Part shown: in pieces, positions 1-10,981 of the stretch
Layout of the letters: the number at the start of each line of letters is the position of its first letter
Numbering within the stretch: position 1 is the stretch's first letter
Notes under the pieces: generated by a model
The model's input: the letters and a program-made list of their open reading frames with translations, nothing else
What the model was told of the DNA's origin: nothing
Databases searched by the model: none
NCBI GenBank assembly: GCA_001972305.1
Contig: BDDD01000557.1
Span: forward strand, 792,002-856,001
From: Cephalotus follicularis
Taxonomy: Eukaryota; Streptophyta; Magnoliopsida; Oxalidales; Cephalotaceae
DNA: 64,000 bases
Direction: 5' to 3'
Translations under genes and position numbers: made by a program

Positions 1-1102
1 GGTGGATTGCAACTCCTAACTTGGAGTTCTAAGGTAGGGGGAAGTCATTTTTGCAACATAATTTCAATTGATAATTTTTTTGATGGAATAAAATGCATGT
101 TTATGATATATTGTGAGCCTGGAATGTGTGTGTGCATAAATGTGACATTTTGGGTTGTGTTGGGTGTGTGATTGTGGCTGTTTTAGCAGCTGGTTTTTAT
201 ACCTACTGCAGAATCCAGTCGACTGCCCACCTTGGGCAGTCGACTGCCTATGGGTCCAGCCGAGTGTTCTTGAGAGGCCAGCCGACTGCCCATGTCTGTG
301 TCTTCGAAAAATGTCTGCAGAGGATGTGTAGTCGATTGTTGTAGGTCAACAGCCGACTGTGGGGGTGTGGACAGCCGACTGTCCTGAGGGCCAGCCGACT
401 GTCGAGAGTGGGCAGCCGACTGTCTATGTAGACAGTCGACTTCCTGGTTATGTAGCCGACTGCCTGGGACTGGCAGGCGACTACTTTGAGGGGAACAGCC
501 GACTGCCAGTGGGAGGCGGCCGACTGTTGAGGGCCTGTTTTGCCCGCGAATATATGTATGCATCGTTTATTGTGATATTTTGCTTCGTGAAGCTTTATAA
601 ACTGTTTAGGGTATCGTGATCATTGAGTTTGAACTGTTATAACATATTTCTGGAAGTGCATTGTAGTTTAATGAAAAATCACTATTTTACACGAAATTAT
701 ATGTTTTGAGAAATATATACTTTCGAATCGTGAAAATGACTTCCAAAAACATCGTGAACTGAGTTTTATGATATCGAGAACCGTGAACCGTGACATCGTG
801 AAAATGAGTTTGTTTTCAGGTATTACATGTTGTACTTTGGTTTATGTACTAATGTTTTGCTATTGTTGTCGTATCAACTTTGGATCATGCTCCGTTTGCG
901 GGCTTTTTAACATGTTTTGATAAGGATGTTGTGGGAATCATGCGGTATGGGACGCATGGTTTCGCTTGTTTTCAGCTTATATTATAAATGCTTCCGCAAG
1001 ATGATGTCTGTTTAAAAGTTTTAAATTTTATCGTTCTCTGTTTAAGCTGGATATCTGTTAAATTGTCAGGTTGTATCTTGTTAATACAAGCGGGGTGTGA
1101 CA
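1..1102 (+). repeat. 3' part of a Ty3/gypsy LTR, family A
   Basis: The stretch ends in GGGGTGTGACA at 1102, the usual TG...CA style LTR terminus. Its last 200 bases resemble, in reverse complement, the block at 57,207-57,440 (shared words include GACGCATG, TTTCGCTT/TTTGCTT, AAATGCTTCCGCAA). Both copies also carry a cluster of GCCGACTG words, so they belong to one LTR family in opposite orientation. The start lies before the window, so I cannot tell whether this is a solo LTR or the 3' LTR of a full element. No coding capacity is seen. Confidence 0.75.
216..527 (+). repeat. Array of about 14 CAG(T/C)CGACTG words
   Basis: The 10-base word CAGCCGACTG, or its perfect palindromic form CAGTCGACTG, occurs about 14 times with minor variants. 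Spacing is irregular, mostly 17-25 bases, with unrelated spacer sequence. This is a dispersed-motif array inside the LTR, not a simple tandem repeat. The same motif on the other strand marks the related LTR at 59,330-59,770. Confidence 0.85.
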
Positions 1103-2598
1103 GCTACATTTCATAGAACATCTCATAAAGGAGAGATTTTTTGTGTACATTAAGTACATCTATTACTTGAACATTGCATAATCAGATAAACATGAATGAT
1201 AATATTTATTGAAAAATAGCATGCAAACAACTAATTGAATGACTACTTGTTATTGTTTTATGTTGGGGTTTAAATCCCCGTCTTATCCGTGAGGGACGCA
1301 TGACCTGATCAAGGCCTCGGGAACTGGCCTACATTATCCGGGATGCCTAATACCCATACTTGTGAATATGGACCTGCCATATAGGGGAAGAACTCCGATC
1401 CCACCACGGCGCTACCCATTTCCCCGCGAGAGTACGATGTTGATGACATCCTTGGTACACGTGGCATCTCCAGGAGAGTTGGGAAAGGGATCAGGTCGAG
1501 AGGAAGTTAACAGGGGGACCCTGAAGAGAAGACACCTGGGATGGACATAGGATCATCACAACGCACTTCCTATTACCTTTAAATAGCGTTTACTTGTCAC
1601 ATTAAAGACATTTGTGATTGATTCATCATCAGACTCTTTCACTCTATAGTTGGTACGTTTCTCTCTCTGGAATTCATTCCAACACTTATCTTCCTCAAAC
1701 CACCTATCCCCTTTGCTTTTTGGGTTACACTCTCTCGTGACACGAACTGACTTGACAGTTGAAGAGTAATTGAAAAATAGAATTTCAGGCCTATTTTCTA
1801 ATCTTGCTTTTTATCTTATATTCAAAAGTCATGGTCCTTGGTGACCCAGAAGGACGTCGAAAAGGCATGGAGAAATTTATAGATTTATTAATGGGCCAAA
1901 TTCCAGCATTAATAATTTGGTACATGAGTCATTTAAAGACGCTAAAATTTTTCCTCAAAAAGATAATGTAAGTTTCAAGTGGTAAGCAGCTCTTGTTCTT
2001 GTCTTTTTTCTATGTAAATTAAGTTTTCATGAATAGCTTTCTATGCACTGAAAATATAAAATGACTATAACTAGAAACCGGCCGGCAGGTGGTACGTTTG
2101 GTATTCAATGAAGAGAACTCTTAACACAAAAGAAACATGTAGACAGTGGAAAGTGATAACATGGAAAGAAAATAAAAACACAAAGTTTATATATACAATA
2201 GCTCGGAATGTCAGTTGTCTTGAAGACACATTTTATTTATACGTGTCCTTTTGGTTAGGTGAAGGGATAGATCGTGTAATTTATTGACCTTATTATTAAT
2301 TTAATATATTCAAAATAAGAAAATAAATTAAATAATCTTGTGCAGACAATAATTCATTGTTTTCTTTAGGTAAAGTATACTATTCTTATCTAATGTGTGA
2401 TATTTATATAGTTTGAGAACATGTGTATATCAATAGTATACTAGTTACTATTTTGCTGTTAGATCTTTTGCTTTCTTCTCTTCATTCGCCTGGTCTCATT
2501 TGAATCCATGAATCAACCATGCATTTCACGCAAAGAAGAGACGTTGTTATTATTGTTATTATTATTATTAAGTAGAATATCTTGGTAATTGAGTACTT
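1103..2598. other. Flank without recognisable genes
   Basis: This sits between the LTR ending at 1102 and the copia LTR starting at 2599, and should be the locus into which copia element I inserted. Apart from the LTR-like block at 1261-1756 and a TTA microsatellite near 2547-2572, it is AT-rich with only very short reading frames. A 46-codon frame from 1831 ends at a stop next to a GTAAGT word, but I recognise nothing in it. Confidence 0.6.
1261..1756 (+). repeat. Possible solo LTR, unknown family
   Basis: The block opens with TGTTGGGG, has a TATA-like CTTTAAATAG near 1576, a pyrimidine-rich tract after it (1670-1740), and can be closed at TTGACA (1756). It is more GC-rich than its surroundings. 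I found no matching 5-base target duplication, and no second copy in the window, so the boundaries and the LTR identity are tentative. Confidence 0.3.
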
Positions 2599-3222
2599 TG
2601 TTCAAAAAATATAGATTTCCTAGCCTTAATTGAATTTGTGAGAAATCGATTAAACACGGTAACAATATGATCACAATTATTATAATGAACTTGAGATTTT
2701 TTAAATTGAAAAAACTCCTTCAATGTGAAGGGGAAAAAAATCACGGGGCCGATCTTGAAGTCCACTCAAATTTTCACAAATATAGGTACAATATCTAAAT
2801 CTAACTAGGAACACAACCTAGTACTCAATAATATTACAATGAAAATTAATAATTCTAAAAAAAATGGAAACCACAAAAACAAGTGAAAAATATCACAAAT
2901 AACAGCAGTCACGTTCTAGACACTAAAACTAGAAATTAAGAGCTCCAAATGACAATCCCATCGACCATACAAGGAGCAAGAGTAGAGGAACGTGTTGTCA
3001 AAATTTCAGAATCAGACCACAGATGAACCTCAATCGTGAGCTGCATAGTGACCACTTTACCGCCAAAATTTTTTGCTGTCGTTTTGTAAAAAACACGCTA
3101 CTCCCCTTTACTTTTGGTTGACCTCTTTATATATGCATGCAGGTTTTTAATTGAAGGGCTAAAGACCATATAACCCTTAATGAAAAACCAACCCAATAAT
3201 TGGGCTGGACTGACTCAATACA
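2599..3222 (-). repeat. 3' LTR of copia element I
   Basis: The copy at 39,143-39,796 aligns with it along its whole length (shared blocks include CCTAGCCTTAATT, AACCTAGTACTCAATAAT and GTGAGCTGCAT). On the minus strand it starts TGTATTGAGTC and ends TGAACA. A TATATAAA box is visible on the minus strand near 3130-3138. The two LTRs differ by many substitutions and small indels, so the element is old. Confidence 0.88.
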
Positions 3223-3233
3223 ATCTCCCCATC
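3223..3233 (-). other. Polypurine tract of copia element I
   Basis: On the minus strand GATGGGGAGAT lies directly before the TGTATTGAGTC start of the 3' LTR, the expected place of the plus-strand primer. Confidence 0.7.
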
Positions 3234-3284
3234 AACGAGGAAGATTCCAAACAACAACTTCTCAAGTAGAATCCATGTCGGCCT

Positions 3285-3714
3285 TACGCTGACAAAACTC
3301 AAACTTCTCTGTCGGAAGTGCCTTTGTCATCATATCTGAACTATTGTCTTATGACATGTACTTTCTCAAGTTTCAACTCCTTGGACTCCAAGATGTCACA
3401 TATCCAATGATACCTTACATCAATATGTTTCGACTTACAATGAAAAGTAGAATTCTTCGCAAGGTGTATAGCACTTTTACTATCACAAAGTAACACATAC
3501 CTCTCTTGAGTGAGACCAAGTTCTTATGTAAATCCAAAGCAACTCTTTGCAAGCCTTGGTTGCTGCGATGAATTCCGCCTCTGTAGTAGATAAAGCAAAA
3601 TAGTTCTGTAATTTTGATTTCCATGCCACAGCTCCTCCTATGAAGTTTACCGAATAGCCTAAAGTTGATTTCCTCCTATCAATATCCCCTGCCATGTCTG
3701 AGTCGGTATAACAA
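3285..3714 (-). pseudogene. RNase H C-terminal part of copia element I
   Basis: Copia-type RNase H, which removes the RNA strand during reverse transcription. The frame going down from 3714 shows CYTDSDMAGD, then RKST, then the hallmark ALSTTEAEFIAA (about 3600-3560). A frameshift near 3530 moves the rest to another frame, which carries LCDSKSAIHLAKN and SKHIDVRYH, typical of the domain's end. The N-terminal part of the same domain is at 35,589-35,660. The gene was cut by insertion of element H; the frameshift and later stops are separate decay. Confidence 0.9.
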
Positions 3715-3719
3715 ACAAC

Positions 3720-5344
3720 TAACAGGACCCGTTCCCAAAACACCCGGGGACACGAACTCTGTCGGGGATGGCACATCTTCCAACAACCCTCCAAACCAAA
3801 ACCACTCAACAAAAGCGCCGAGCAAAAGGCTCCAGGCGTCTAAAACCCAAAAGCCCGATGTGAAAGCCAGAGTAGGGGACACGCGATACCATGCCGTGTC
3901 CAAAGAAAAAGGTTGAGGACTCAAAAGAAACTACCGGGGAGCCAAAACTCATCGTTTCACTTAAGCTCGAGGAACCCACATGTGTCTTGCACGTGCTCAG
4001 CCAAACACCAAGGTCTACCAAAAGTCCGAGGAGCTAAACGCTACAACTCTTCACCTCAGCAACAAACACCTAAACACTTGGGCCTCCAACACGAACTAGG
4101 TGTCCGTGGATACCGAAGGAACCAAAACGCCCGAGGACACCAAAATGTCCTGGGACACACCCAAGCCCGGAGACTCACCAATGTCCGAGGACTCACACCA
4201 CGCAGTGTTCCAAGCAAATCCTCATGCTCGAGGACTGCCAACTAACCTAGTGGTCTGACATCTACCTCCCTAGGACTCGAAACATGCTCGGCAACGATCG
4301 AGATGGTGTGTCATCCCGCCGAGGAAGCCTGCCGTGCACAAGGTCTAACCTAAGGTTGATCCAACGCCTGACCACTATCCCCAGGAACAACACACACAAC
4401 CATACCTCACAACTGGTACTCGGCACTAAGGTCTAAGCAACCTAAAACATCAAGCATCATCAAGGTAAAGACTCCCGAGGAGGAAGATACACAATCATCA
4501 TATCATAAAAAAGGAATTATACATCAAATCTTCCAAGGTTCATATACAAGATTTCAAAACAACCTAAACCATAACCCAAAAGTATGTCCCATATGCATGA
4601 AGGGAATTAGCCGAGAAGGCCAGGGGAAGAGCTAATTCCTCGGTCTACCTCGCAACAAGTCCTTAACGTGGTCCGACGTGGGGGAGACTTCACCTACTTC
4701 CTTAGCTGGAGTCCAAAGACTAGTGAGAGGGGACAAAAAGCATTCCTTAGTGCCCGACGACACTGGACGTTGAGCAAAGGTTATGCCCAACTGGCCAACA
4801 AGCTCACCTCGGCTAACCATCCGAGGACTCCCAACAAGAATCAAAAAACTACTTGGAGTATATAAAGCTAGCAAAAGATAAATATATCAACAAAGCTATG
4901 AGACCATAGTATGAGAGATAAAAGTAAAGTAAGGCGCCCAAACTCATTTTCCCGAGGACCCAACAAAGGATCAAAAACTCTAGGGATCAATTGATCAGAG
5001 GAATACTGGTACCTGCCACAGTTACCAAACCCACCTCGGCCATTTCCATACATCTGCTGGCGCCGAGTTTCTCGACAACAAACCTCAACAGTCCTTGACT
5101 GGAGATGAAGACCATAGGCTTGCAATAAGTGCACCACTTGCCATGTATCGATACAGAGAGCCACAAGTCTTGGCCCTCCACCAGACGTGTCGACTGATCA
5201 ATGTCGAACCCAGCCCCTGGGAGGCAAGCAGATCACGAAAATCAACTGAGGGACCCGTGAATCACCGCAAGGCACCACCCTCATCGGCAATCGTGTATGA
5301 GAACTTCGACTGGAAGGTCAGGGAATCACCGCACAGACCATCTC
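3720..5344 (-). repeat. 3' LTR of element H, outer part
   Basis: This matches 32,878-34,534 base for base with roughly 10% difference by eye, and continues at 26,837 after element B is skipped. It is rich in CCGAGGAC-type words between 4110 and 4270. No coding capacity was found. Confidence 0.88.
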
Positions 5345-5523
5345 TGTAACGACTTGAATTCCCTTTTGTACTATTCATGCATACATTGTACCATATTGTA
5401 CTGTACTGAATCGTATTGAACTGTATTGAATTGAGGTATTCCTATACCTACTGTGATTGTATTGGTTATATGCATGTATAGTCAGGATTTTGCGCTGAGT
5501 ATCGAAGAGTTGGTCAAATTGAC

Positions 5524-5530
5524 TATATAA
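5524..5530 (+). promoter_or_regulatory. TATA box of the element B 5' LTR
   Basis: TATATAA is followed within 20-100 bases by a long CT-rich tract, the usual layout for a plant LTR promoter. The same site in the 3' LTR (near 19,231) reads TACATAA, so that copy is probably weakened. Confidence 0.6.
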
Positions 5531-6039
5531 GTCAATTTCTCACTCTCATTTTCTCATTCTCTCATTATTCTTCCTCTCTCTATCCTTCTCCCCCCCTCTC
5601 TCTCTCTTGCTGGAAGCCTCCCTCCATCTCCCTAGCAGCCGAATTGCATCTCCTTCAACAAGGACACCGATTGCAAGTTGTAAGTTACCGATTGAACGAG
5701 ATAGTAGCTGATTCTTAGGTGATTTCAGCCGATTGACCGATCGATAGCTCAAATTTTGAAGCTTCATTGAAGGTAGGACTTCCCTACTTGATTGCCTATT
5801 GCTTTATTGCATAATTGATTGAATGGTTGATTGAATTGAGTGATTGTATTGCATTGAATTGAAAAACTAGGGTTTTATTGATTTCCTTCATCTAACCAAT
5901 CTAGGAGGATTGAAACTGGATTTTGAAGGTTGTAACAAGTGTTACTAACCTCAAATGATTGAATGTAAACCTTGGTTTTCAAAGAATGGCTTTAAATTGG
6001 ATATTGACTTGAGATTTGCCTTATTTTCTGCATAAAATC

Positions 6040-6410
6040 GACTCTGCCCAGCAAAGACATCGACCCCTAGCCCATGGACGTCGATGTATTTCGCTTCAGA
6101 GTGCTGTATCTTTGATTCTGCAGTAAAGACATGGACGTCTTTCAAGGACATGGACGTCTTTCAAAGACATCGACGTCTTTGCCTCGAGATGTCTTTCCCT
6201 AGGAAAGACATTGATGCCAAACATCGATGCGCATTCCCAGGATATTTTTATTGAAGCGTATCGACGTCTTTCTCCAAGGGCATTGACGTCTTTCGGTCAG
6301 ATCTCCATACAAATAGAGAAAGACATCAATGTCTTTCAAAGACATCGACGTCTTTCCACCGTTTTAAAGATTCGTTGACGTCTTCCACCAAGGACATCGA
6401 CGCCTAATGT
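6040..6410 (+). repeat. ATCGACGTC/GACGTCTTT word cluster in the element B LTR
   Basis: AAAGACATCGACGTCTTT and shorter variants recur roughly ten times, together with GACATGGACGTC and ATCGATG versions. The long form is a near-palindrome. The equivalent cluster in the 3' LTR is split by element D (19,770-19,860 and 25,181-25,425). The cluster lies about 500-900 bases after the TATA box, so it would be within the transcribed leader. Confidence 0.8.
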
Positions 6411-7540
6411 ACAAAAAGGAGTTTTTAACTGTTTAAAACTGGTTTTCGACTTCTTTTCACATTGCAACTTGACTGGAGCCTCACTTGAGGTGTTCAAGTG
6501 TTTGAAAACAGTTTTAATGATTGTACTGACTGATTGATTGCTTGAGTCATAAGTGATGTTAGTCTAAGTCGGTATGTTGGATGCACATTCCCAACTCTCC
6601 ATTAGATACCGTCACTCGTTGACTTTTCTTTCACTGATTGTTTGAGTCATAAGTGATGTGAGTCTAAGTCAGTATGTTGGATGCACATTCCCAACTCTCC
6701 ATTAGATACCGTCACTCATTGACCATGCTTAATTACATTTGAATGGTATTGTACTGACAGATTGATTGTATTGTATGGATTCTATAGAGCGACCTTATGA
6801 TTCGTGTCAGAAGGTTAGGTTGTTGACTCTGTCCACCAATTCCGTCGATCGTTTCATTTATTATACTGTATTGACCCGCTGATGAGCGGTACCGATTGAT
6901 TGTCGATTGATGCTCCATTAAGGGCCGTAGCTCCCTAACGGTATCAGTAGCTCCCTCGGTTGTAGCTCATCGAGACTGTATTGACCCAACCATAGGCTGA
7001 AAGATCTATGAGTTCCATACCTGATCAGTCTGAGAACCGTAGATAGATCTCCCACCCTTTTCGAAGGACTACCTTCCGTGGGATTGATCACTGCTAATTG
7101 ATTGACATTGTATTGACACCGGTCGCATACTCAATAGGATATGGATTGATTGATTGGGTGTTTTATACACCACCATTGAGTGTCTGTCATTGATTGATTG
7201 TGATAGGTCCTATCCGTATGCTCTGTTATGGGACATTGTCATACGAGTAGTCTGATCGCCAACTGTACATATGCATTTGCCTTGTCATGCATTGATATTG
7301 TACACAGCACATTGATATTATATAGATGATCACCGATATTTCACATTGTACATGCATACATGCTGCATGAAGTTTCTGCTTAGCCAGTGCGGCTAACCCC
7401 ATCCTTCGGGGTAGGGTTGTGTTGTACCTTTGTGTGTGGCATAGGTAGGGCAACAGGTAGCAGTAGACAGAAGGACTGAAGACTCGATTGATCGCATGAC
7501 TGCTTGGGTACCGCGGAGCTGGTTGTGAGATATTGTAGTG

Positions 7541-7660
7541 AAAGTTGGAGTGTATCGTATTGTAATATTGTATTGAAGGATTGATAAGTGTATTGTAAAA
7601 GATTGGTATTGTAAAAGACTAGTATTGTAAAGGATTGGTAATGTATTGCATTGCATCATA
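7541..7660 (+). repeat. Degenerate ATTGTA-type short repeats
   Basis: Words of the form GTATTGTAAAAGATT recur four to five times with a period of about 15-20 bases; the 3' LTR shows the same at about 26,570-26,680. They are part of the LTR, without coding sense. Confidence 0.6.
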
Positions 7661-7817
7661 TGGATGGATCATTGATATTGTAACTTCCGCAAATGAGATA
7701 TATTGCAAAGTTTTATGTTTTTCCACATTTTTATATTGCTAGTCCTGACCATTGTATTATGTATTGGATTGAGAGTAATGCCACGTGTCCGCCCTGTGGG
7801 CGCGGGGTGTTTCAAAA

Positions 7818-7830
7818 TGGTATCAGAGAC
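7818..7830 (+). other. Primer-binding site of element B
   Basis: TGGTATCAGAGAC lies three bases after the 5' LTR. It corresponds to the 3' end of initiator-Met tRNA, the usual primer of plant gypsy and copia elements. Confidence 0.85.
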
Positions 7831-7999
7831 ATTGGTTGGCCTGCTAGCTAAGTATATTAATGCGTTGATTGAGATTGACTGAATGGAATTGTATGATATA
7901 TGTTCTTGCTTATTCATGCCATTGGTTATTGGAAAAGAGATTGATATTGGAATTGAAAGTTATTGCATTTGATCATCCCATTGTTGTCTTTTTATAGCA

Positions 8000-9305
8000 A
8001 TGGATAATAGAGGAAGGCGTGGCCGACGGGGTGGAAGGAATGCTTCTGCCCTTGCTCCTGTCCCTGCTCCTGTTGATGATTAACCGGCTCATGGTAACGT
8101 GTTTCCAGAGTATGATCCCAATGCTCCACCAGCGGGTACTGACCCTGAGGTTTGGACACAGTTGTGTGCCACCATGGCACAGATGCATACTCTGATGGGA
8201 CGCCAACAGGCTAGAGTTGAACGTAGACCAAGGAGGGAAGACATGTTGAGCCACTTCTTAAAGTTGTAGCCTGCAGCATTTGTAGGACTCCCTGATCCTA
8301 CCCTTGCTGAGTCTTGGCTAACCCAATTGGAGAAGATCTTTGAGGTCATGGGATGTGATGATGAACAGAGATTGGTATTGTCAGTGTATATGCTCCAAGG
8401 AGAAGCCGAGCACTGGTGGGCTATGGTTAACACAGATTGGAAAAGGAATGGTACAGTCCGCTCTTGGGATACCTTCAAAAGAGAATTCAATGCAAGGTAC
8501 TACCCTCAGGTAGAGACAGACAGAAGAGAGATTGAATTTGCTAACTTGGTACAAGGAAGCATGACAGTTGCTGAGTATGAGGTGAGATTTATGCAGTTAG
8601 CCCGATCTGCCCCATACTTAGTGGAAGGCCAAGAGCGTAGAGCAAAGAAGTTCCTTCGGGGACTGAGATTGGATTTGAGGAGGCAACTAAATCCCTTGGG
8701 TTTGACCTCCATATCGGATATTTCTTCCCAAGCTATGCAGTTTGAGAATATTGCAACTGAGACTAAACTGATGAGAGATACAGCCCGCACCAGGCCTACT
8801 CCTTCTTCTTGGCAGAGTGGTAGTGATAGGGGCAGTGCTAAATCGCAGAAGACTGATAGTAGCCCCTCACCTGGTTCTCAGGGTAGCAATCAGGGTAGCA
8901 GGAATCCGTCCCGTTCTCGGAGGAGAGGCAGATCGAGGAACGCAGGTCGAGGAGACCGATCTTCAGTACCTAGTCAGGGTATACCCTCCAGACTCTCTAG
9001 GAACGGTAATCAGAGTGCTACGATTCCTTGTGTGCATTGTCAGAAGACCAACCATACTTCTGAGAATTGTGGATGGTTCTTGGGCCATTGCTTGGTTTGT
9101 GGTGGTTCCGACCACATTGCTAGAGATTGTCCTCGGAGTTCTCGTCCTAGAGGATTTGATCAAACACAGTGGTCACCACCTCCGCCAAGACCGCCAGCTA
9201 GTGTACCGTCTTCTTCCCGTGGGACTTCGTAGTCCAGGGGGAAGCAGCCTATGAGTTCTGCTCCAACAGTTCAGGCTAGAGTGTTTGCTATGGAACCGAG
9301 TGCAG
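8000..9305 (+). pseudogene. gag: gag of element B
   Basis: Capsid/nucleocapsid polyprotein. The ATG at 8000 follows the leader, and the same frame runs to the insertion point of element C. Stops interrupt it at 8081, near 8266 and at 9230. The central part (from 8327) has the gypsy gag core with LEKIFEVMGC and the EHWW block. The C-terminal part is basic and serine-rich, then has two CCHC zinc knuckles: CVHCQKTNHTSENC and CLVCGGSDHIARDC, both with all four metal ligands. The frame would continue into protease after 15,674. With three stops it cannot make a full protein unless stops are read through. Confidence 0.9.
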
Positions 9306-9511
9306 TGTTTCGCATAAAAATGTGTTGTTTTTAATGTGTTATTTGTGATATTTTTATGCTTGGAATAGACTACTTTGGTTGTGTTATATTGATTTTCAGG
9401 TACAAGTGCTAAATGACCAAAGTGCAAGAATACTACCCAAATTTGTGTAAATTGGAGCTTAAAAGAGTAAAGATTGAAGAATGAAAAAAATCTGCAGAAA
9501 ATAGACCAAAA

Positions 9512-9812
9512 GCGTTGATGTCTTTCATACAAAGTCGATGTCTTTTCTGGGTTTAAATAATCGCGTCGACGTCTTTGTGAAGAAGTCGACGTCTTTTCTG
9601 GAAAATGCAACAATCTTCAAAGAGCTTGAACAAAGCGTCGACGTCTTTTAACAATGGGATCGACGTCTTTGAGCAAAAATCGACTTGTAACTTTTAAAGC
9701 AAAAGAAGTTGACGTCTTTATGAAGAAGTCGACGCCTTTCACTCGCATCTCAGCAAGTTGCGAATTTTACTAAAAGAAGTCGACGCCTTTAAGAAGAAGT
9801 CGACGTCTTCCT
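9512..9812 (+). repeat. GTCGACGTCTTT word cluster in the element C LTR
   Basis: GTCGAC occurs at 9565, 9585, 9637, 9728, 9779 and 9799, nearly always followed by GTCTTT or GCCTTT. The same cluster recurs in the 3' LTR at 14,924-15,222. The word TCGACGTCTTT is shared with the unrelated element B LTR. Confidence 0.85.
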
Positions 9813-9895
9813 CTGCAGCAGAAATAGAAAGATTAGATTTTTGCCATATTTTGTAACTAGGATTGCTTTTATTCCGTTTTTGATCAATTGTATAG

Positions 9896-9903
9896 TATAT
9901 AAA
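9896..9903 (+). promoter_or_regulatory. TATA box of the element C 5' LTR
   Basis: TATATAAA lies about 90 bases after the end of the GTCGAC cluster. The 3' LTR has TATATAGA at the same place. Confidence 0.55.
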
Positions 9904-10397
9904 CAACATTATGCCGGCCAAATTAAGTGTGTAATATGTAAGTAGGGTATCGGTGAAGCTGAAAGTTGGTGAATAAATGGAGCTTAATTCAATGGAGTCT
10001 ACTCATACGATTTGTCGCAACGAACACACTTCGTATAGACCGAGCATGACTACTCATACGTCTTGTTAGCATGACTGCTCATACGTCTTGTCATCACCGC
10101 CACACTCCGTATCGACCTAGCTGTCGTTGTTTATCAAGGTATGATCGTTCAACTTCATGGAATTGTTCAATACAATCTACGGTGAGTTTCTATACCCTAA
10201 GCCGCTTTTTAATTATATTTTGTTATCTTTTATTCATTAGTTTGTTAGTTTATCTCATAGATTGGTATACTTCACCTAGGTTGGATAAATTACAACTAGT
10301 TTACGTTTCCCTGCGTTCGACCCGTTACTGTATGATCCGTGCACTTGCGGCTATAAATTTTAAAATATCATATTCTTTTTAACAGTGAACAAGTTTT

Positions 10398-10415
10398 TGA
10401 CGCCGTTGCCGGGGA
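10398..10415 (+). other. Primer-binding site of element C (tRNA-Asp type)
   Basis: TGACGCCGTTGCCGGGGA begins six bases after the LTR. It matches the known Athila/Tat primer site that pairs with the 3' end of tRNA-Asp, except for one change (A for G at the third base). Confidence 0.8.
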
Positions 10416-10981
10416 AACGTTTTAAATTAGTTTAAATTTATTTAACTAATTCGTAGTATTTAGTTTAGATTTAATTTTAAAAAAAGAACTGTTTTGTTTT
10501 ACTTTGTGTTTTTTTTGCTTTAATTTGTGTTAGTTAATATAATTAGTTTATTTCTGCTTTAGTGTGTGCTCTACGTTAGTTATTAATTCCCCGTGTGTGT
10601 TCCGTTTGTGTTTTATTTTTATTATTTATTATTTTTTTATTCATTTCTACGTTAATGTATAAGTATTTTATTTTTATTTTTATTGTGTGGTTTTTATTTT
10701 TATTTTTGTTTTTGTTTTTATATTTGTTTATATTTATTTATTTATTTTGTTTTTGTGTTTTTCTAAACAAATCTAACGTAGTTTAAATAGGTTCATCATA
10801 ACTTTTAACAAACCCTAACCTCATTTGCATAATCTTTAACAAATTCTAACTTAGATAATTAGATTCAGCATAACTTTTAACAACATTTTAACTTCACTTG
10901 CATAATCTTTAACAAATTTTCTAACCTTAGATAAATTAGGTTTCTTGCTTTAGCTTAGGTTCTCTGACTTAGTTTTAGTTT
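10416..10981 (+). other. Untranslated leader of element C
   Basis: A T-rich stretch of about 570 bases lies between the primer site and gag, with long T-runs at 10,600-10,770 and repeated CATAACTTTTAACAAA wording at 10,797-10,920. No gene is seen. Confidence 0.7.

Larger units (their letters stand above)
5345..7814 (+). repeat. 5' LTR of element B
   Basis: It starts TGTAACGAC, ends GGTGTTTCA, and is about 2.47 kb long. Its partner at 19,051-26,831 (without element D) is about 2.46 kb. A TATATAA box followed by a CT-rich tract (5544-5625) marks the likely transcription start. The region 6040-6410 holds the ATCGACGTC word cluster, and 7541-7660 holds degenerate ATTGTA(A)n repeats. Confidence 0.92.
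9306..10391 (+). repeat. 5' LTR of element C
   Basis: It matches 14,717-15,673 closely from the start to about 9948 and again from about 10,167 to the end. The middle (9949-10,166) is a different, longer sequence than in the 3' LTR. A TATATAAA box lies at 9896-9903. GTCGACGTC words cluster at 9512-9812, just upstream of the TATA box. Confidence 0.9.

Noticed and set aside
126..619. Open frames on both strands over the CAGCCGACTG array
   Set aside because: They are by-products of a GC-rich repeated word without stops; the translations are repeated SRL/ADCP-type strings and the region is LTR.
1831..1971. Possible host exon (46 codons, GTAAGT at its end)
   Set aside because: No similarity is recognised, a second frame in the same bases looks equally protein-like, and no neighbouring exon is visible.
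3665..4245. Open frames with repeated P/R/G phrases at 3665-4245 and 33,000-33,404
   Set aside because: They lie in the LTRs of element H, on both strands, with no recognisable domain and no agreement between the two LTR copies.
10595..10786. 63-codon frame made almost only of F, L, I and V
   Set aside because: It comes from a T-rich untranslated leader of element C; low complexity, not a membrane protein.
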